A DNA stretch of 64,000 nt, taken from the NCBI GenBank assembly GCA_008973525.1, contig WACJ01000128.1, forward strand, positions 496,001-560,000. The letters are read 5' to 3'. Positions 47,853 to 60,306 of this stretch are shown here, piece after piece. The translations under genes were made by a program, and so were the position numbers. This DNA comes from Stenopsyche tienmushanensis (Eukaryota > Arthropoda > Insecta > Trichoptera > Stenopsychidae). The stretch's first letter is position 1; each line of letters opens with the position of its first letter. The notes below the pieces were generated by a model that made no database searches, was not told where the DNA came from, and saw nothing but the letters and a program-made list of their open reading frames with translations.

Positions 47853-50800
47853 ATGGCGACCAGTCTATTAGCCCGATTAGTGAGTGCTTTTCATTCCTAT
47901 CGTCGATTGCGTTTCATTATTCAGAGATGCACATCGACGGCCGTCGAATTGAATTATACCCTAATCCCCCACCCCCCGCATGGGTTATGCAAACACTTCT
48001 TTCGGGAATCTCGTCAATTAAGACTCTAAAACTATAATTTTACGCAATCTGATGAACATATCCGATCTGACACTGACCTAGTTAAGTTTAAACACGTAAA
48101 CCCATCACAGACATTTGATAAAAATATCTTTTTATTATATGAATATAAATTACATTTTTCCTAACCTCACTTATTCAATCCGCATTTATATCCTTGTCTT
48201 TTATCAATTTTTCATACTATATGTATGATAAATATATTTTGAATTAATTTTTTTAATAATATCCTTATTCATCATTTAATTCAATTCTGTTTAATTCAAC
48301 AGGGATTCCGGTCATGTGGAAGTAGAGCTTATAGCTCGGGAGCCACGAAATGTACGCTCATCCCCGGAGATGGAATCGGACCGGAAATATCTGCGGCAGT
48401 TCAAAAAATATTCGCATCCGCAAGCGTGCCGATTGAATGGGAAAGTGTGGATGTAACTCCAGTCAGGGTGAGATAGTATATTGATTTATTTTTAACGTGT
48501 TTTTGACGCACTATCAAAGCGATCTTATCTATAGACATTCCGATTGGATCTGTCTGAATTTGAGAAATCAATCAAGTTTATTTTTAAATATTTGAATCCT
48601 TATTATAAACAATGTATTATAGGCACTATCACTATGTAATGTGATTTATTTTTATTCAACGCTTGCAGGATAGCAACGCTTTTATTAATAATAAATTAAA
48701 TTACGTACAAAGATTGTGAAACGCAGCCAATCAACGGTCTGCTAAGAATAAAATATTATATAATTTCACAACATATTTATTATCAGTGATTATTTCTAAA
48801 AGATTTAACTCTTATGCAACGGGGCAAAATCATAAAAAAAAAATGCTGAAAAAGGTTTACATTTATTTAAATACTATAATTTTAAAAGTAGTGGATATTT
48901 TTCAATATAATTTAGGGAAAATGTATAGAATAGTTTACCACATACTACTTTATTAATTTTACCCGGAAATCCTTAGTGATTCTTAATCTTTTGCATTTAT
49001 GAACAAAAAATAATAATTCCACTGTGAATGTCAATGCTAATTTGTTTTTACAGCGTTATTGACATATTTTTTGCCAAATATTTAGATGGTGCCAAAAAAA
49101 TCTTCAGCGACTGTTCAAAGTGTTTTTTGTACATTCATTTTTATATTTTTTCATATTCATAAACATATTATTTTTCTAATGCGAATTCGTATAAAAAAAG
49201 CTTTGTCCTCAATAGAAAAATGAGGGTTAGGTTCCATTATTTTTTAAAACAGCAGAAATTTTTCAAAAAACACTTATTTCTGCTCACAATTCACTATGTC
49301 ACTTTAAAAACAGAATTAGTGTCTAGAAGTCGAAGCTCGATTGTTCGTGTTGTCTTGAAAACAGGCGTTTGTTTTGATAATTAAGACTACTCGCATCATT
49401 CTTATCGTTGATCAATTTTGTTATTCCCCTTTGACTGTTCTGGAGTGGCGTTATTAGCCGAGTATCACCACTCCTTAGCAAAATTTACTCCTTCAGAAGT
49501 AAACTGGTAGACTTGCATGATAACCCTGTCCTTTTATATGCTGCGGTGGAGCTGACAGAAAGTTAGATTTACATTAGAGCGTAGCATGTCTGCTCTTAGG
49601 TCTGAAAGGGTTAATAATAAGAGCTGAATAAGCACTAAATTATAAGGGAGAGCTTGGAAATTTGTAAAGGTCTCCATATTTTAAGGATCTTAACATTGAT
49701 TAGTTTCGATTTCAACATTGTTTTCCGTTGTTGATCCTTGGTTAAATTCAATCTTAACACATTACATAAGGGAAGCATATTCATATTTTCTATGTCAGCT
49801 GATATTTATGTGTATTTTTCATATTTTTTCTTATTACTTATCTAATGAGAGATTAAAATCGAGTATATTTTCAATACAGAGAATGACCAAAAACTATGTT
49901 TAAAATCATTTAACTGGCAGCAACTTACCGTTGAGTCGCTATGTTAAGTCAAACAACTTTGTACGCAATATCTAATATCTCTAAAATCACTGGCAGTTAA
50001 AATGTTAAAAACAATGGGCAAACATGCGTGAAGTTACCCTGTATATAATGTGTTAATTGGATCTAATTATAACATTTAAATTGGTCATACATTATTTTAT
50101 TTTAACAACCGATTTCAAACGCATAATAAAATACCCAATTAACTTCGTATCGTGCGGAACATTCAATTTTTTATAACAATAAAATTTAAAAATAATGAAA
50201 AATCATTCCAAATTGATTATAGGGTCCGGATGGCAAATTTGGTATTCCCCAAGAAGCCATCGATTCAGTCAACCGAAACAAAATCGGTCTTAAAGGACCG
50301 CTGATGACACCCGTCGGCAAAGGTCATCGTTCATTGAATCTCGCTCTCAGAAAGGAGTTCAGCCTGTACGCGAACGTACGACCGTGTAGAAGCATAGAAG
50401 GGTCAGTATAAATTATATCAAGAAATCTCAATAAAACCGATTTGATCGCGTTAAACATGAATTATTTAATGTACAGATACAAGACGTTGTATGATAACGT
50501 AGACGTTGTAACAATACGTGAGAATACCGAGGGTGAATATTCAGGCATTGAGCACGAAATCGTAGACGGAGTAGTCCAGTCTATAAAACTAATCACAGAG
50601 GATGCCTCTAAGAGGGTCGCCGAATTCGCTTTTGAGTATACTCGGGCGGTCGGGCGTCATAAGGTCACAGCTGTTCACAAAGCAAACATCATGTAAGTAT
50701 ATTTGCGTTTATCAAAATTTAGAGTAGTCGGTTATCAAAAGTTTGATTGATAAGCGCTGTGGCCTCGTCTTCAAAATATTTGATTTATTTTTAGGCGAAT

Positions 50801-51424
50801 GTCAGATGGTCTCTTCTTGAGATGCTGCCGTGAAATGGCAGAAAAATATCCCGATGTTAAATTTGAGGAAAAATATCTCGATACTGTCTGTCCTGAATAT
50901 GGTACAAGATCCCAGCAAATATGATGTATTGGTATGTCGCGTTTTAAGATCGTCGTCAATAAATTATTTGTACTTGTTCAATATTATATTGTGAATTTAT
51001 TTCAGGTGATGCCTAATTTATACGGTGATATCATGTCAGATATGTGTGCCGGCTTAGTGGGCGGCCTAGGATTGACTCCTTCTGGAAATATCGGTCTCAA
51101 TGGAGCACTGTTTGAATCTGTTCGTGTCTTTCCGTGCATCATTATTAATAACGTTGTAAGATTATTTTTAATGAATTATTTTGTTTTTAGGTCCATGGTA
51201 CAGCTCCGGATATTGCTGGAAAGGATTTGGCAAATCCGACTGCTTTATTGTTGTCGGCTGTGATGATGTTACGTCACATGAAGCTCACTGCGCATGCTGA
51301 TAAAATTGAAAAGGCATGCTTCGATACCATCAAGGAAGGCAAATTTCTAACCGGTGATCTTGGTGGCAAAGCGAAATGTTCTGAATTTACAAATGAGATT
51401 ATCAAAAAAATTGAAGCACATTAA
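47853..51424 (+). CDS. IDH3A: Isocitrate dehydrogenase [NAD] subunit alpha, mitochondrial (with a frameshift)
   Basis: Seven coding exons: 47853-47879, 48303-48467, 50223-50401, 50477-50692, 50795-50931, 51006-51119 and 51191-51424; about 356 residues if the frame is kept. This is the catalytic subunit of the TCA-cycle enzyme that converts isocitrate to 2-oxoglutarate with NAD+. A short mitochondrial leader is split by intron 1. Seen: '[15 protein letters not shown]', '[16 protein letters not shown]', '[15 protein letters not shown]', '[16 protein letters not shown]' and '[13 protein letters not shown]', covering substrate, metal and NAD sites. In exon 5, one extra base in 'tgtcctgaatatgg' (50892-50893) shifts the frame after 'YLDTVC'; beyond it the family sequence '[13 protein letters not shown]' is found in the next frame. 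The rest is intact, with AATAAA at 51455, so an assembly or read error is the simplest explanation. Confidence 0.93.
49180..49255. repeat. Fragment of the CACT-end repeat family, in IDH3A intron 2
   Basis: The sequence 'cgtataaaaaaagctttgt' followed by 'aggttccattatttttt' matches 55870-55945 closely. It is a truncated relic of the family represented at 55862-56001. Confidence 0.5.
49335..49614. mobile_element. TTAA family B element, truncated copy, in IDH3A intron 2
   Basis: It matches the right half of 27627-28165, including 'gccgagtatcacca' and 'tgctgcggtggagctgacag', and ends with 'ggtctgaaagggttaa' (TTAA at 49611-49614). Read inward, the end is 'ccctttcagacc', which resembles the left end of the copy at 27631 ('ccctatcagacc'). 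The left end of this copy is missing. Confidence 0.6.
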
Positions 51425-52635
51425 ATCCACCTTTTTCTTAGCCTCCCTTTAGAGAATAAAATGACTTAATATAAAAATCTGGTTGTCTATTGCGAATATT
51501 TTCAGAATCTTTTTTTTTTCTTTTTTTATGCAATACGTTTATTTAAGTTTTATTTACAAAACTATTTAGCAAGCGTTAACTGTGTATATCCTCGTTTTTG
51601 AGGTATTTTTTTAAGTATTTGAGCAACTCGATAACAAATAGATTGTATGAATGCTAATCATCTTTGACAATATTAAATTTATAATGTACGTCAATCAATC
51701 AATCATTTGATACAGTAGTTCTTTTTATGTATTGATTACATACATGTATAACATCGACTCCTGTTTTATCTTTTTCACTTGAAGCTCTCACCATTATTAT
51801 GGAGATCTGATTTAAATTAAACAATTATGGGTAGTCAGCTGTATAGCACAAGTATTATATTTTGCTCTTATTTATTACGGTACAAATTGTTATGATTATT
51901 TATTGATTTATCCCAGATGAGATAATTTGTACTTGAATATCAGTATTTTTACGTTTGTTTCGTTTCTTATTTTTGAGTAATCTTTTTTTTTGAAACGTTG
52001 CTCTTATGATAAATATAAAATTGCCAAAGATAATTAAAATGGTAAATTTTCTAGGAATCTACGCAAATAAACTTTTTTTGAATATGACAATATTTGTATT
52101 AAGACAACGCTTTAATCTCACAAAAATTAAGATGAATTCGCCTTTGAATCCCTTCAATCTTATTTATTTACTTTTAAGTAGAACTATTGAATTAACATTT
52201 AGTAGGCACTAGGTGCTTTTTACTTTAGTAATTTATTATTTAGCAAAATATACAAAATTAATCTTTCGTTACCCATAAACCGATTGTGATGTAATCATAA
52301 TCTTCTCAATTTATGCTCCACTTTTTTGGAGTTTACTATTATTATGTCAAAGCATGATGGCTTGTATGTTTAGACAAACTTTAAAATTAAATTATTTATT
52401 GTCTGATTTGGATATGAAAAATATCGGCGAGTGCGTCATTATTGTGTCTATTAATGACTAGATATATGACACTAACATTGTGTGAGATTAATATGTGGTT
52501 ATTTTATATATCTCGAGTAGTGTATTTAAAACATTTGTTACAGTGACCTGTGTCTAAATAAATTTGTTGAATTAATTAGCTGCGTATTTTATTTTTGTTA
52601 AAAATCTCTGTAAGATGTGCGACAAAAGAGTTAAA
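51425..52635. other. IDH3A 3' flank, no further gene seen
   Basis: A polyadenylation signal AATAAA at 51455-51460 lies 31 bp after the stop. The rest is AT-rich with a 68-codon frame (52006-52212) that has no family signature. Confidence 0.45.
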
Positions 52636-52639
52636 TTCC

Positions 52640-53510
52640 AACAAAAAAATGATTAAAACATTGCATTGATACAATGTATCCTCCTTCAGTAGATGCAACC
52701 TTTTCCCATCTATTGAATATATTTTTTAATTCCGGAAGATTGAAATTCAACAGGTTTTGATATAAAATATGTTTCAATTCCTTTTTATGATATTTTTCCT
52801 GATAAATGATAGTCGGAAAGAGCAAGATCAGGAGTATAAGGTGGATGCGGAATCGTTTGCCAATTGAGTTCTTTTGATTTGTTTTCAGTCATCTTTGATT
52901 TATGGGGTCGTGCATTTTCATATCGCTAAATAATTTGGCAACGGTTAACTACACTTGGCCTCTTCGTACTTAACGCCACTTTTAAATTTTCTAACTTTGA
53001 ATAAAAAATCTCCCTCGTTATGGTTTGATCATATGGAAGGACTTCATGGTAGAATATCTCTTTGTAATCCAACTATACATTTAAAAGAGGTATTTTTACT
53101 GTTAAATCCGGTTGATGGGTTGGTTTTTTTACCTGCCCTTTAAAAACCATTGTCTTTTGTGTTTTTGATTTGAGTACAACACCCACTTTTTATCTCCAGT
53201 CACAAAATAGTGTAAAAACGGTTGTTTCTTTTTATTAATTAAATCATGACATGTACTCGTGCGCACCATCTTAATCTCATCAGTAATGTTGTGCGGTATC
53301 CACACCCCCTGTTTTATGGCCTTTCCTATTTTTTTCAAATGTATTTGAATACTTTTCTGAAAGTATCCGAGCTTGTCTGTTAATTCTCGTGTAGTCTATA
53401 TTGGATTTGATTCGGTTTCAGCATGCAGGATATCGTCATCCACTTAAACCTTTCTCTCACTTCAGACCTTATTTTCTAAACTAAAATTTTCACTTTTAAA
53501 TTGTTTAAAC
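52640..53510 (-). pseudogene. Decayed mariner transposase
   Basis: On the minus strand, in order: 'VTGDKKWVLYSNQKHKRQW' (first catalytic Asp, 53160-53215), a block like 'KLENLKVALSTKRP' (about 52960-53010), then 'PHPPYTPDLALSDYHL' (third Asp, about 52825-52870) and a C-terminal stretch. Several stops and frameshifts break it. Its last 120 bp resemble 60590-60690. Terminal repeats were not located. Confidence 0.75.
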
Positions 53511-54500
53511 CCTCTCCAGCATCGACAAACAGTTAGATATTCTCCAAGTGTATCACAAATATTTTTAGTTGCATTATTTTTTTGAAGATATTCATAGTAA
53601 CAAAATATACAGTAAATATTGTTAAAGAGATCCTAGCCCACACTAGCATTTGATTAATTATATTCAGGATTGAAATCAGGGAAACCTATTTATTTAATTT
53701 ACCCTGTATTTAAATTTTATTTTAAGCACAATCAATTCTATATTAACCATCAAAATAAAATCACCAGTCTATCCAGTGTACTCTAGAATAGAATTCTTGG
53801 TCCAACATTGTTCATTCTATATATAACTACAGTATATGCCATCTTCAACCAATAGGAAACAAACTTGTCTTGCTAAATAAATGCACATCATCACAAGCAA
53901 TGTGATAAATATACATCATCAACAAAGCGAGCAACTTGGATGCAAAAAAATAGTGTATTGATTATAAAAGCTATTGTTAAAAGTACATCTCTTGTTATTC
54001 TTCAACGCTTTCAATCCAGTGTTCAATCTTATAGCTATTATGTGAAAAGAGTCTGACTGGTAAAACCTTTAAATCATTGGATCACAGATTTCAACACTAA
54101 ATTATTTCTTACAAATAACATTTTATGTGAAAACTATAGTGTAATCAATAACATAGTAGCCGCATTAATTGGAAGAAGAAAAGGATTGACGGCTAAGGTA
54201 ATTAAAATAGCACCTAACACTGTATCCATCAGCATGCTATTGTAGCAAACAAATTGAAACCAAAAATACATTGTGTGCTGTGGGATGTTATCAGCATAGT
54301 TCATTTTGTAAAAACAAGCCTCTTGAATAGTAGAATATTTTAGATAATATGCAATGAAATGGGACGTAGCCAAGAAAATCTACCATACAGAAATTGTTAA
54401 ACTGAAAAAAACTCAAATTTGTTTGTTTTTTCAGTGATAAGTGGCTGTTTATCTCTTTTGAGAAAGTAACTACATTTCGAAATAAAATCGAAGAATTTAA
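53511..54500. other. Intergenic, no gene seen
   Basis: This is AT-rich sequence; the minus-strand frames at 54134-54373 and 54291-54572 are hydrophobic by composition only. Nothing else can be supported. Confidence 0.4.
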
Positions 54501-54639
54501 AAATGGGATCCTCAGAAATATTTGCCTCGTTGCTGTGATTTTGCTTCTGAAAATGAAGTAAAAGTGAATCAAATCAAAAGCCTTTCATCAACACATTTGG
54601 AGATAGAATTTTGTAACCGATTTACAGATCTTCCTAGTA

Positions 54640-55350
54640 TTAATACAGTTTCAACGGGTAATTTGCTGAAAATTGTCTTTCGATTGCAGTTCAAGAGCAG
54701 CCAATAAAGAAAATCTCTTCAAAATTTGTGAATGGGATTGAAAATCAAACATCCAGATTTAGTAAGCACTTAATAATTAAAGCTAGAATCAGATCTTCGA
54801 ATTGCAGAACAGGGGGTCCTAGGGGAACGCGATCAAAAAGCTTGGGGACTATAAATTGTATTTGTAATAACGACTACAGCTTCATTTTGAAGATGATGAA
54901 TACATTAAAATAATTATTGGCACCTACTATAAAGTCTTTGCTGAAGATATAACCGAAGCGCAGGTGGCAAGGTAGAACCATAAGTCTTTCTGAGACAAAA
55001 GCAGCTCGTATAGCCCGAAAATAACAGTTACTCGAAGATAATCAAATTTTGAGAAAGCTAAAGATATGCACTTGGAATCATTGATTGATTGGTAAGTCAC
55101 TAAAATTGATAGTTTTATCATATAGAAACTTTAAACAAGATAATCTCGAAACTACATTTTCAAAATGTTCACCAGTTGTAGCTTAAAAAGTTGTTGATCA
55201 ATCTGGCTGAAATTTTGGGATGTTTCTCATTATAATATTATCTAGTCAACTAAGCTAAAGTTTTAAGGTTTTCGCGTAAATAAATGATTTTTTTGGGGTA
55301 AAAATGATCAAGAAAATGGTAAAAAATATGAAAGTTCAACTAAAAAGCCT
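54640..55350 (+). repeat. Dispersed repeat C, copy 2
   Basis: From 54935 to 55345 it matches 36480-36930, including 'tctttntgagacaaaa', 'ggaatcattgattgat' and 'gtaaataaatg', with more stops than copy 1. No Tigger ends are present here, so the shared block may be an element of its own. The peptide in the shared part is disrupted. Confidence 0.6.
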
Positions 55351-55860
55351 ACTAAATTTTTAATATTATACTTTTTAAATTTTTATAGCTTAGTTGACTG
55401 CCTACATATATTAAAAATCAATAAATATTTCCATTTTCGATCGCAGTTCAACAGGAAACCTTCGACAAGTGGCGAGCCGTTTGATATCACCAGAAAAGGC
55501 GCCTAATGGAATACCTTATAACTTTACCATTTTGTTTTTAAAAAAATAATTTTAAAGTTTAATAAAAAAAAAAATTTAATAATTTAATTTTTTAAAAAAC
55601 TCATTTTCGAGCGTCTAAAGGGATTGCCCCCCTTAAACTATTCAGTACAATGTTGTATAAAATACAGTAATAGTTACCCATGCCTTTGTATTAGCCATCT
55701 AATGAACTGCCTTGAGATAAATCTTCAATCCAAATTGCAAATGCTTTTTTGTTTTTTCTAATAAAGGATCTCTTGAATACAATGTAAGTTTTGAGATGAA
55801 TTTTGTGCCATTGATGATTGACTTACACTTTAGCGGGTATAACTTGCACTAGTGTTAATG
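55351..55860. other. Intergenic, no gene seen
   Basis: This is AT-rich sequence with one less AT-rich island near 55440-55510. No gene, repeat end or RNA is recognised. Confidence 0.4.
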
Positions 55861-55861
55861 T

Positions 55862-56001
55862 TAGATTTTTTTAATGCGCATTCGCATAAAAAAAGCTTTG
55901 TACTCTATAGAAAATTGAGGGATTGGTTCCATTATTTTTGAAAGCCGCATAACTTCAAAATCGCATAAAAAAGATCCACACAATAACAGACTCAAGTGTA
56001 A
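55862..56001. repeat. CACT-end repeat family fragment with right end
   Basis: The segment contains 'cgcataaaaaaagctttgta', 'ccgcataacttcaaaatcgc' and ends 'acagactcaagtg' followed by TA. The inverted end 'cacttgagtc' matches the start of the element at 40965. The left end is not visible. Confidence 0.55.
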
Positions 56002-59000
56002 TTTATGTTAGGAATGTATTCTTCTACAATGACTGATGAATTGTCTGAACTACAACATAGATCCTGATTTCAAATGCAGGATAAATCACTCAATATTATA
56101 ATGGATAAATTAAAAGATATTTTATTCATAAATTTGTTTATTTTCTCATGACAGGTAAGCATTTTATGTTTGTTTTTTTACAAAAAAAATTTGGTAGGCA
56201 ACTTTTGTATAGAAAAATAAACTTTAATCTGATAAGAAAGCATTGTGTGAAATTAAACAGGAACGATTGAATTTTCACACTGCAAAATAATATAAACATG
56301 ATTCTTCTAACTTCTAAGGCACTGTCATTAAAATTAAACGAATGATAATTCTCTCTTCATATTTACTTCTAATTTAACAAGAGTACGTTGGCTTCCAAAC
56401 CGAATACCAAATGATCAACAGTATTTATTTAATTGCATCAAATTGAGAGACTATTGTCGACTTTGTTAAGTTACAAAATGTAAAAAATAATAAAAATTGG
56501 ATTAGAAGACCCGTTGCTGCCATTTTTACATAATTAGTCACCATTTAATGCCGATAACCAGTTAATATATTAAGCATATAAAAACGATATCAATAAGAAT
56601 AAACTTAATTATTATACATCTCATAACATAAATAATAGTAAAACATTTATAGTATTTATTCAACATTCTAAACAAGACGAGAATAACAATGGAAAAAACA
56701 ATACTTTAAATAAACTTTGTCAAGTCTAAAATTCATGTACATTTTGATTTCATACAAAGTGAATTTACTAACCGTATAAAAAATCGTATATAAATAAGCA
56801 ATGTTAACATAAAATATACATGAGGTAAACAGTATTGTGTTCGACAATACGACAATCATATTTCACAGGAGAGGTATAACTTAAGAGATATAATAAATAA
56901 CAACAAACATGTGAATTGCACATTAATGAAATTAAAAGTATTTACAAAATCATACCTACATATATATCATCACACACTGATATATTTCATTACGTGTTAA
57001 AAATGGTAAGAAGTAATTTTTTATCACAGGATATTTATATGAATAGGAATGGTTCTAGGGCTAGAGTACAGATTAATATTTTTGTGATTTTTCTAAATGT
57101 AATTGTCATTCTTATGTGCATGTGTTATAATTTAGTTTTCGATGAGCATATTGTCGGTAATTTAGTCAATGAAATTTCGCCAATATTACAAAGGATTAAT
57201 TAATTAGTTTGGGCATGAACTCGTGTATATTTAACTACGTCTCGTTAGAATTTTGAATGTGGTAAGTTATCGAGAACGCTTACTTGTCCAGAAGAATATA
57301 ATGTGCAATACGATCATCCAAGTGGATAGTTACATATACATCACGATAATATCGACACTCTGAGCTCTAATTAACGCAATCAATTAAATTTTATGTTAAA
57401 ACGCACCATATTACATTGTGCTGGACAATTAAACGTTATATCCGTCAGCGTTTGGAATGATAGCATATTGATTTTCAATTTGCGTGATATGATTTAACAA
57501 CTACGTTACTTTGAGCGGATTATCTTGTATTAATACTTTAACATTTTGGCATCTTTCATTAATCCAATTATACCTGAGCATCTAAACGCTTACTTTTTGT
57601 ACTATACTTTTGATACTAACAGAGTGTGGAGAGTTCAAAAAATTTTGTTATTGTTGAAATTGACCTTTGGGTTTCCTATTTTCCTGACAGGAGTAAAAAC
57701 TAAGATTATATGTTCATATACAATATTTATAAATGCATTTGTAATAGTATTTAGAACTACGCTAAATCAACAAAGCATTTTTTAAGTTCCATACCTTTAG
57801 AGATGGATATGATACATTATTTATACAATTTTATCAATATTTTTTGCAAAATCATATCATTGATCGAAATCAAATAATGCATTACATATAATTGGATATT
57901 TTTTCATAGTAATACTGTGAGATAACATCATATTATCTATGATAATACTGATATTGGAAATCTTCGTATGCGTGCAGTATTTCCTCAAATATTTTGGTTG
58001 AAATATTAAAATTAGAGGGTTTATTACATGCCAGGTACGACTTCAATTTTTGTTCACGGATAGCCATTAAAATTCAATTTGACCAACAAAATAAAATGGT
58101 AAAGTCATATTTAAATTAATTACTATTTATAAGTCATCCTTGGCATATAATAATTAAAATACAATATTTGTTAATTCATAAACAAGACACAAAGCTTTCA
58201 ATATAATTGATATAGTAAATGATTGAAAACGAATGCAGAAAGTCTAAATTTTAAGACTAAACATTGCACCAAATTAATAATGTCGCCAAATACATCACAA
58301 AAGTAATTCTGCATATTTTTGATTGATGCAAAATTTTAAAATATATGAAAGTTCATTAAATTGATATGTTCTAATTGGATGACTCGTTTAATTCATATTA
58401 TTTAACTATGTATCATTTCCGAAAATATATTGTTAACAAGGGTATCGTCCGACAAACTTCTCCATTAATATTATTAGTAGAGGCCATAAAAAGTTTAAAA
58501 AATGCAACAAACACGATATAAATATATATATTTCCATATAATCATTTTTTTATTATATAATCTATGCTATATTTTTTGATTTGTTTTTTTATAAGATTGT
58601 ACAGAACTCGAAAATATAACTGATTTTAAATGTATCAAATGCATCGATCCAGAGGACATCAAAAGTTAAGGAACATAAATGTATATTTGTGAAAACCATA
58701 GGATTAATAATCTTGATAAATTATAAACATCTCTATTAAAATCTAAAACAAAGAGTTATAAATGAATTATAGTTTGTGTAAATGCTGTCAGGGTTCACGT
58801 ATTATTTATGCAGATAACTTTTAGATCCATAAGAGTGTCTGATTTATTTATAATTGACAGATTTGATTGAGATAGTTTTGACCACAAATTAAATTTTTGC
58901 CATATAATTAAATTTGAACAAACGTGGAGTATCTGTATTTACGACTGAAACATCATTCAATACAAATATATTAAATTGTGAATGACACACACTTTAATAA

Positions 59001-60306
59001 CTGAATGTCATACATTTCAATGCTATAACACGCCTCAATCATGGATTAAAATTGAACTGCAACGTCTGTGTCTTTTTTTGCTTACTTTTTAATTATCTAA
59101 TCTATTCGGGGAAATCTTCAAAAACTGTGTACAGTATCAAACAGTATATTCCTTGTTTACATTTATTAGGCAAAACATGATACACACTCATATTCTATAA
59201 ATTGAATTTCAATTACTTTGTACACCAGTTTCGAAACACCGGCCAAACTATCATAAACTCTCGATAAATGCTCTATCCCATTTTAAGTTAATGCGTTTTT
59301 ATGCTAATAATCAATATTTATTTATAATATTCAAACTAAATCACAAGAACGAACACCTGAGCGCTATATTAAACTTACACCATTCCCTTTTTTAAAATAA
59401 GTATTAACTAACACTTCCGTACCTTATTTAGGCATGCCTTTAATTTTTTATTATTACTATATTCAACGATACATAGCGTAATAACTAATATTTATATTAT
59501 TCAGTTGATTAAAAATATTTCTCACTAAAAATATTGAGATGGGGATTCACGTAAATTTTTTTTAGAAAATAGTTAACTTTAGAATGTTTACGTTTTAATT
59601 TTACAAATTCATTAAGAACTTGCAAAATTTTCAGCTATTATAAATTAATGGTCGTTAAATAAAAGAAAAAAAATTACAAAATTGAATTTCAATATAAGAC
59701 AGTCAATCAAATATAAACATTCATATAATTCAATTGAGATATTAATTTAGTTATAATAAGGTACATCGAAATGTTTATCATTCGGCTCCGTTCAAGTATT
59801 CAGAACGAAGAATTTTTACCATTTTATAAATAAATTGGCACTATTCAACCATATGAAAAATGAAATAAACGTCATAAATTTGTTACATCAATTTTAACAT
59901 CGGAAAACGTCATTTTAAAATTTAGTCTTTGGCGTGCAATAAATAATAGATTATAAATTATCTATGGAAATGATCTATATTCAATATTAAAAAACGATCC
60001 AAAGTCATATTAATATTTGATAACAGAAAAGACACGCGTATCATCTATGTCTAGCCGTTTATTGTTGAAACTTATCTTCGATTGGAACAAATATTGGTTT
60101 TTTTTTTCAACGGTGATAACCATAAATTACAGATTGAACTATGCATCAGATCAAAAAAGCAAGAGTATAGTAGCGTTTCAACTAACTAAAAATTTGGCAA
60201 GTAAAACAGTTAATCGTTAAATCTGTCGAAACTCTTTCATTTATCACACCATAAGAATGAGGGCACTCAAACAAACTAATAACATACAATGGTAGTATTT
60301 TGTGTG
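56002..60306. other. Long AT-rich region, no gene supported
   Basis: This 4.3 kb downstream of the GRAMD gene presumably contains its 3' untranslated region. Frames at 56916-57203 (95 codons), 57546-57785 and 60017-60220 have no recognised domain or splice context. No inverted ends or other repeats could be identified by eye. Confidence 0.45.

Noticed and set aside
47853..51424. IDH3A locus as a processed or decayed pseudogene because of the frameshift
   Set aside because: Introns, splice sites, all catalytic motifs and a polyadenylation signal are intact; only one base is out of place.
54134..54572. Hydrophobic minus-strand frames resembling a membrane receptor
   Set aside because: No conserved motif, and overlapping frames in different phases suggest chance opens in AT-rich DNA.
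56916..57203. 95-codon frame downstream of the GRAMD gene
   Set aside because: Composition matches the AT-rich background, no family signature, and the position fits a 3' untranslated or intergenic region.
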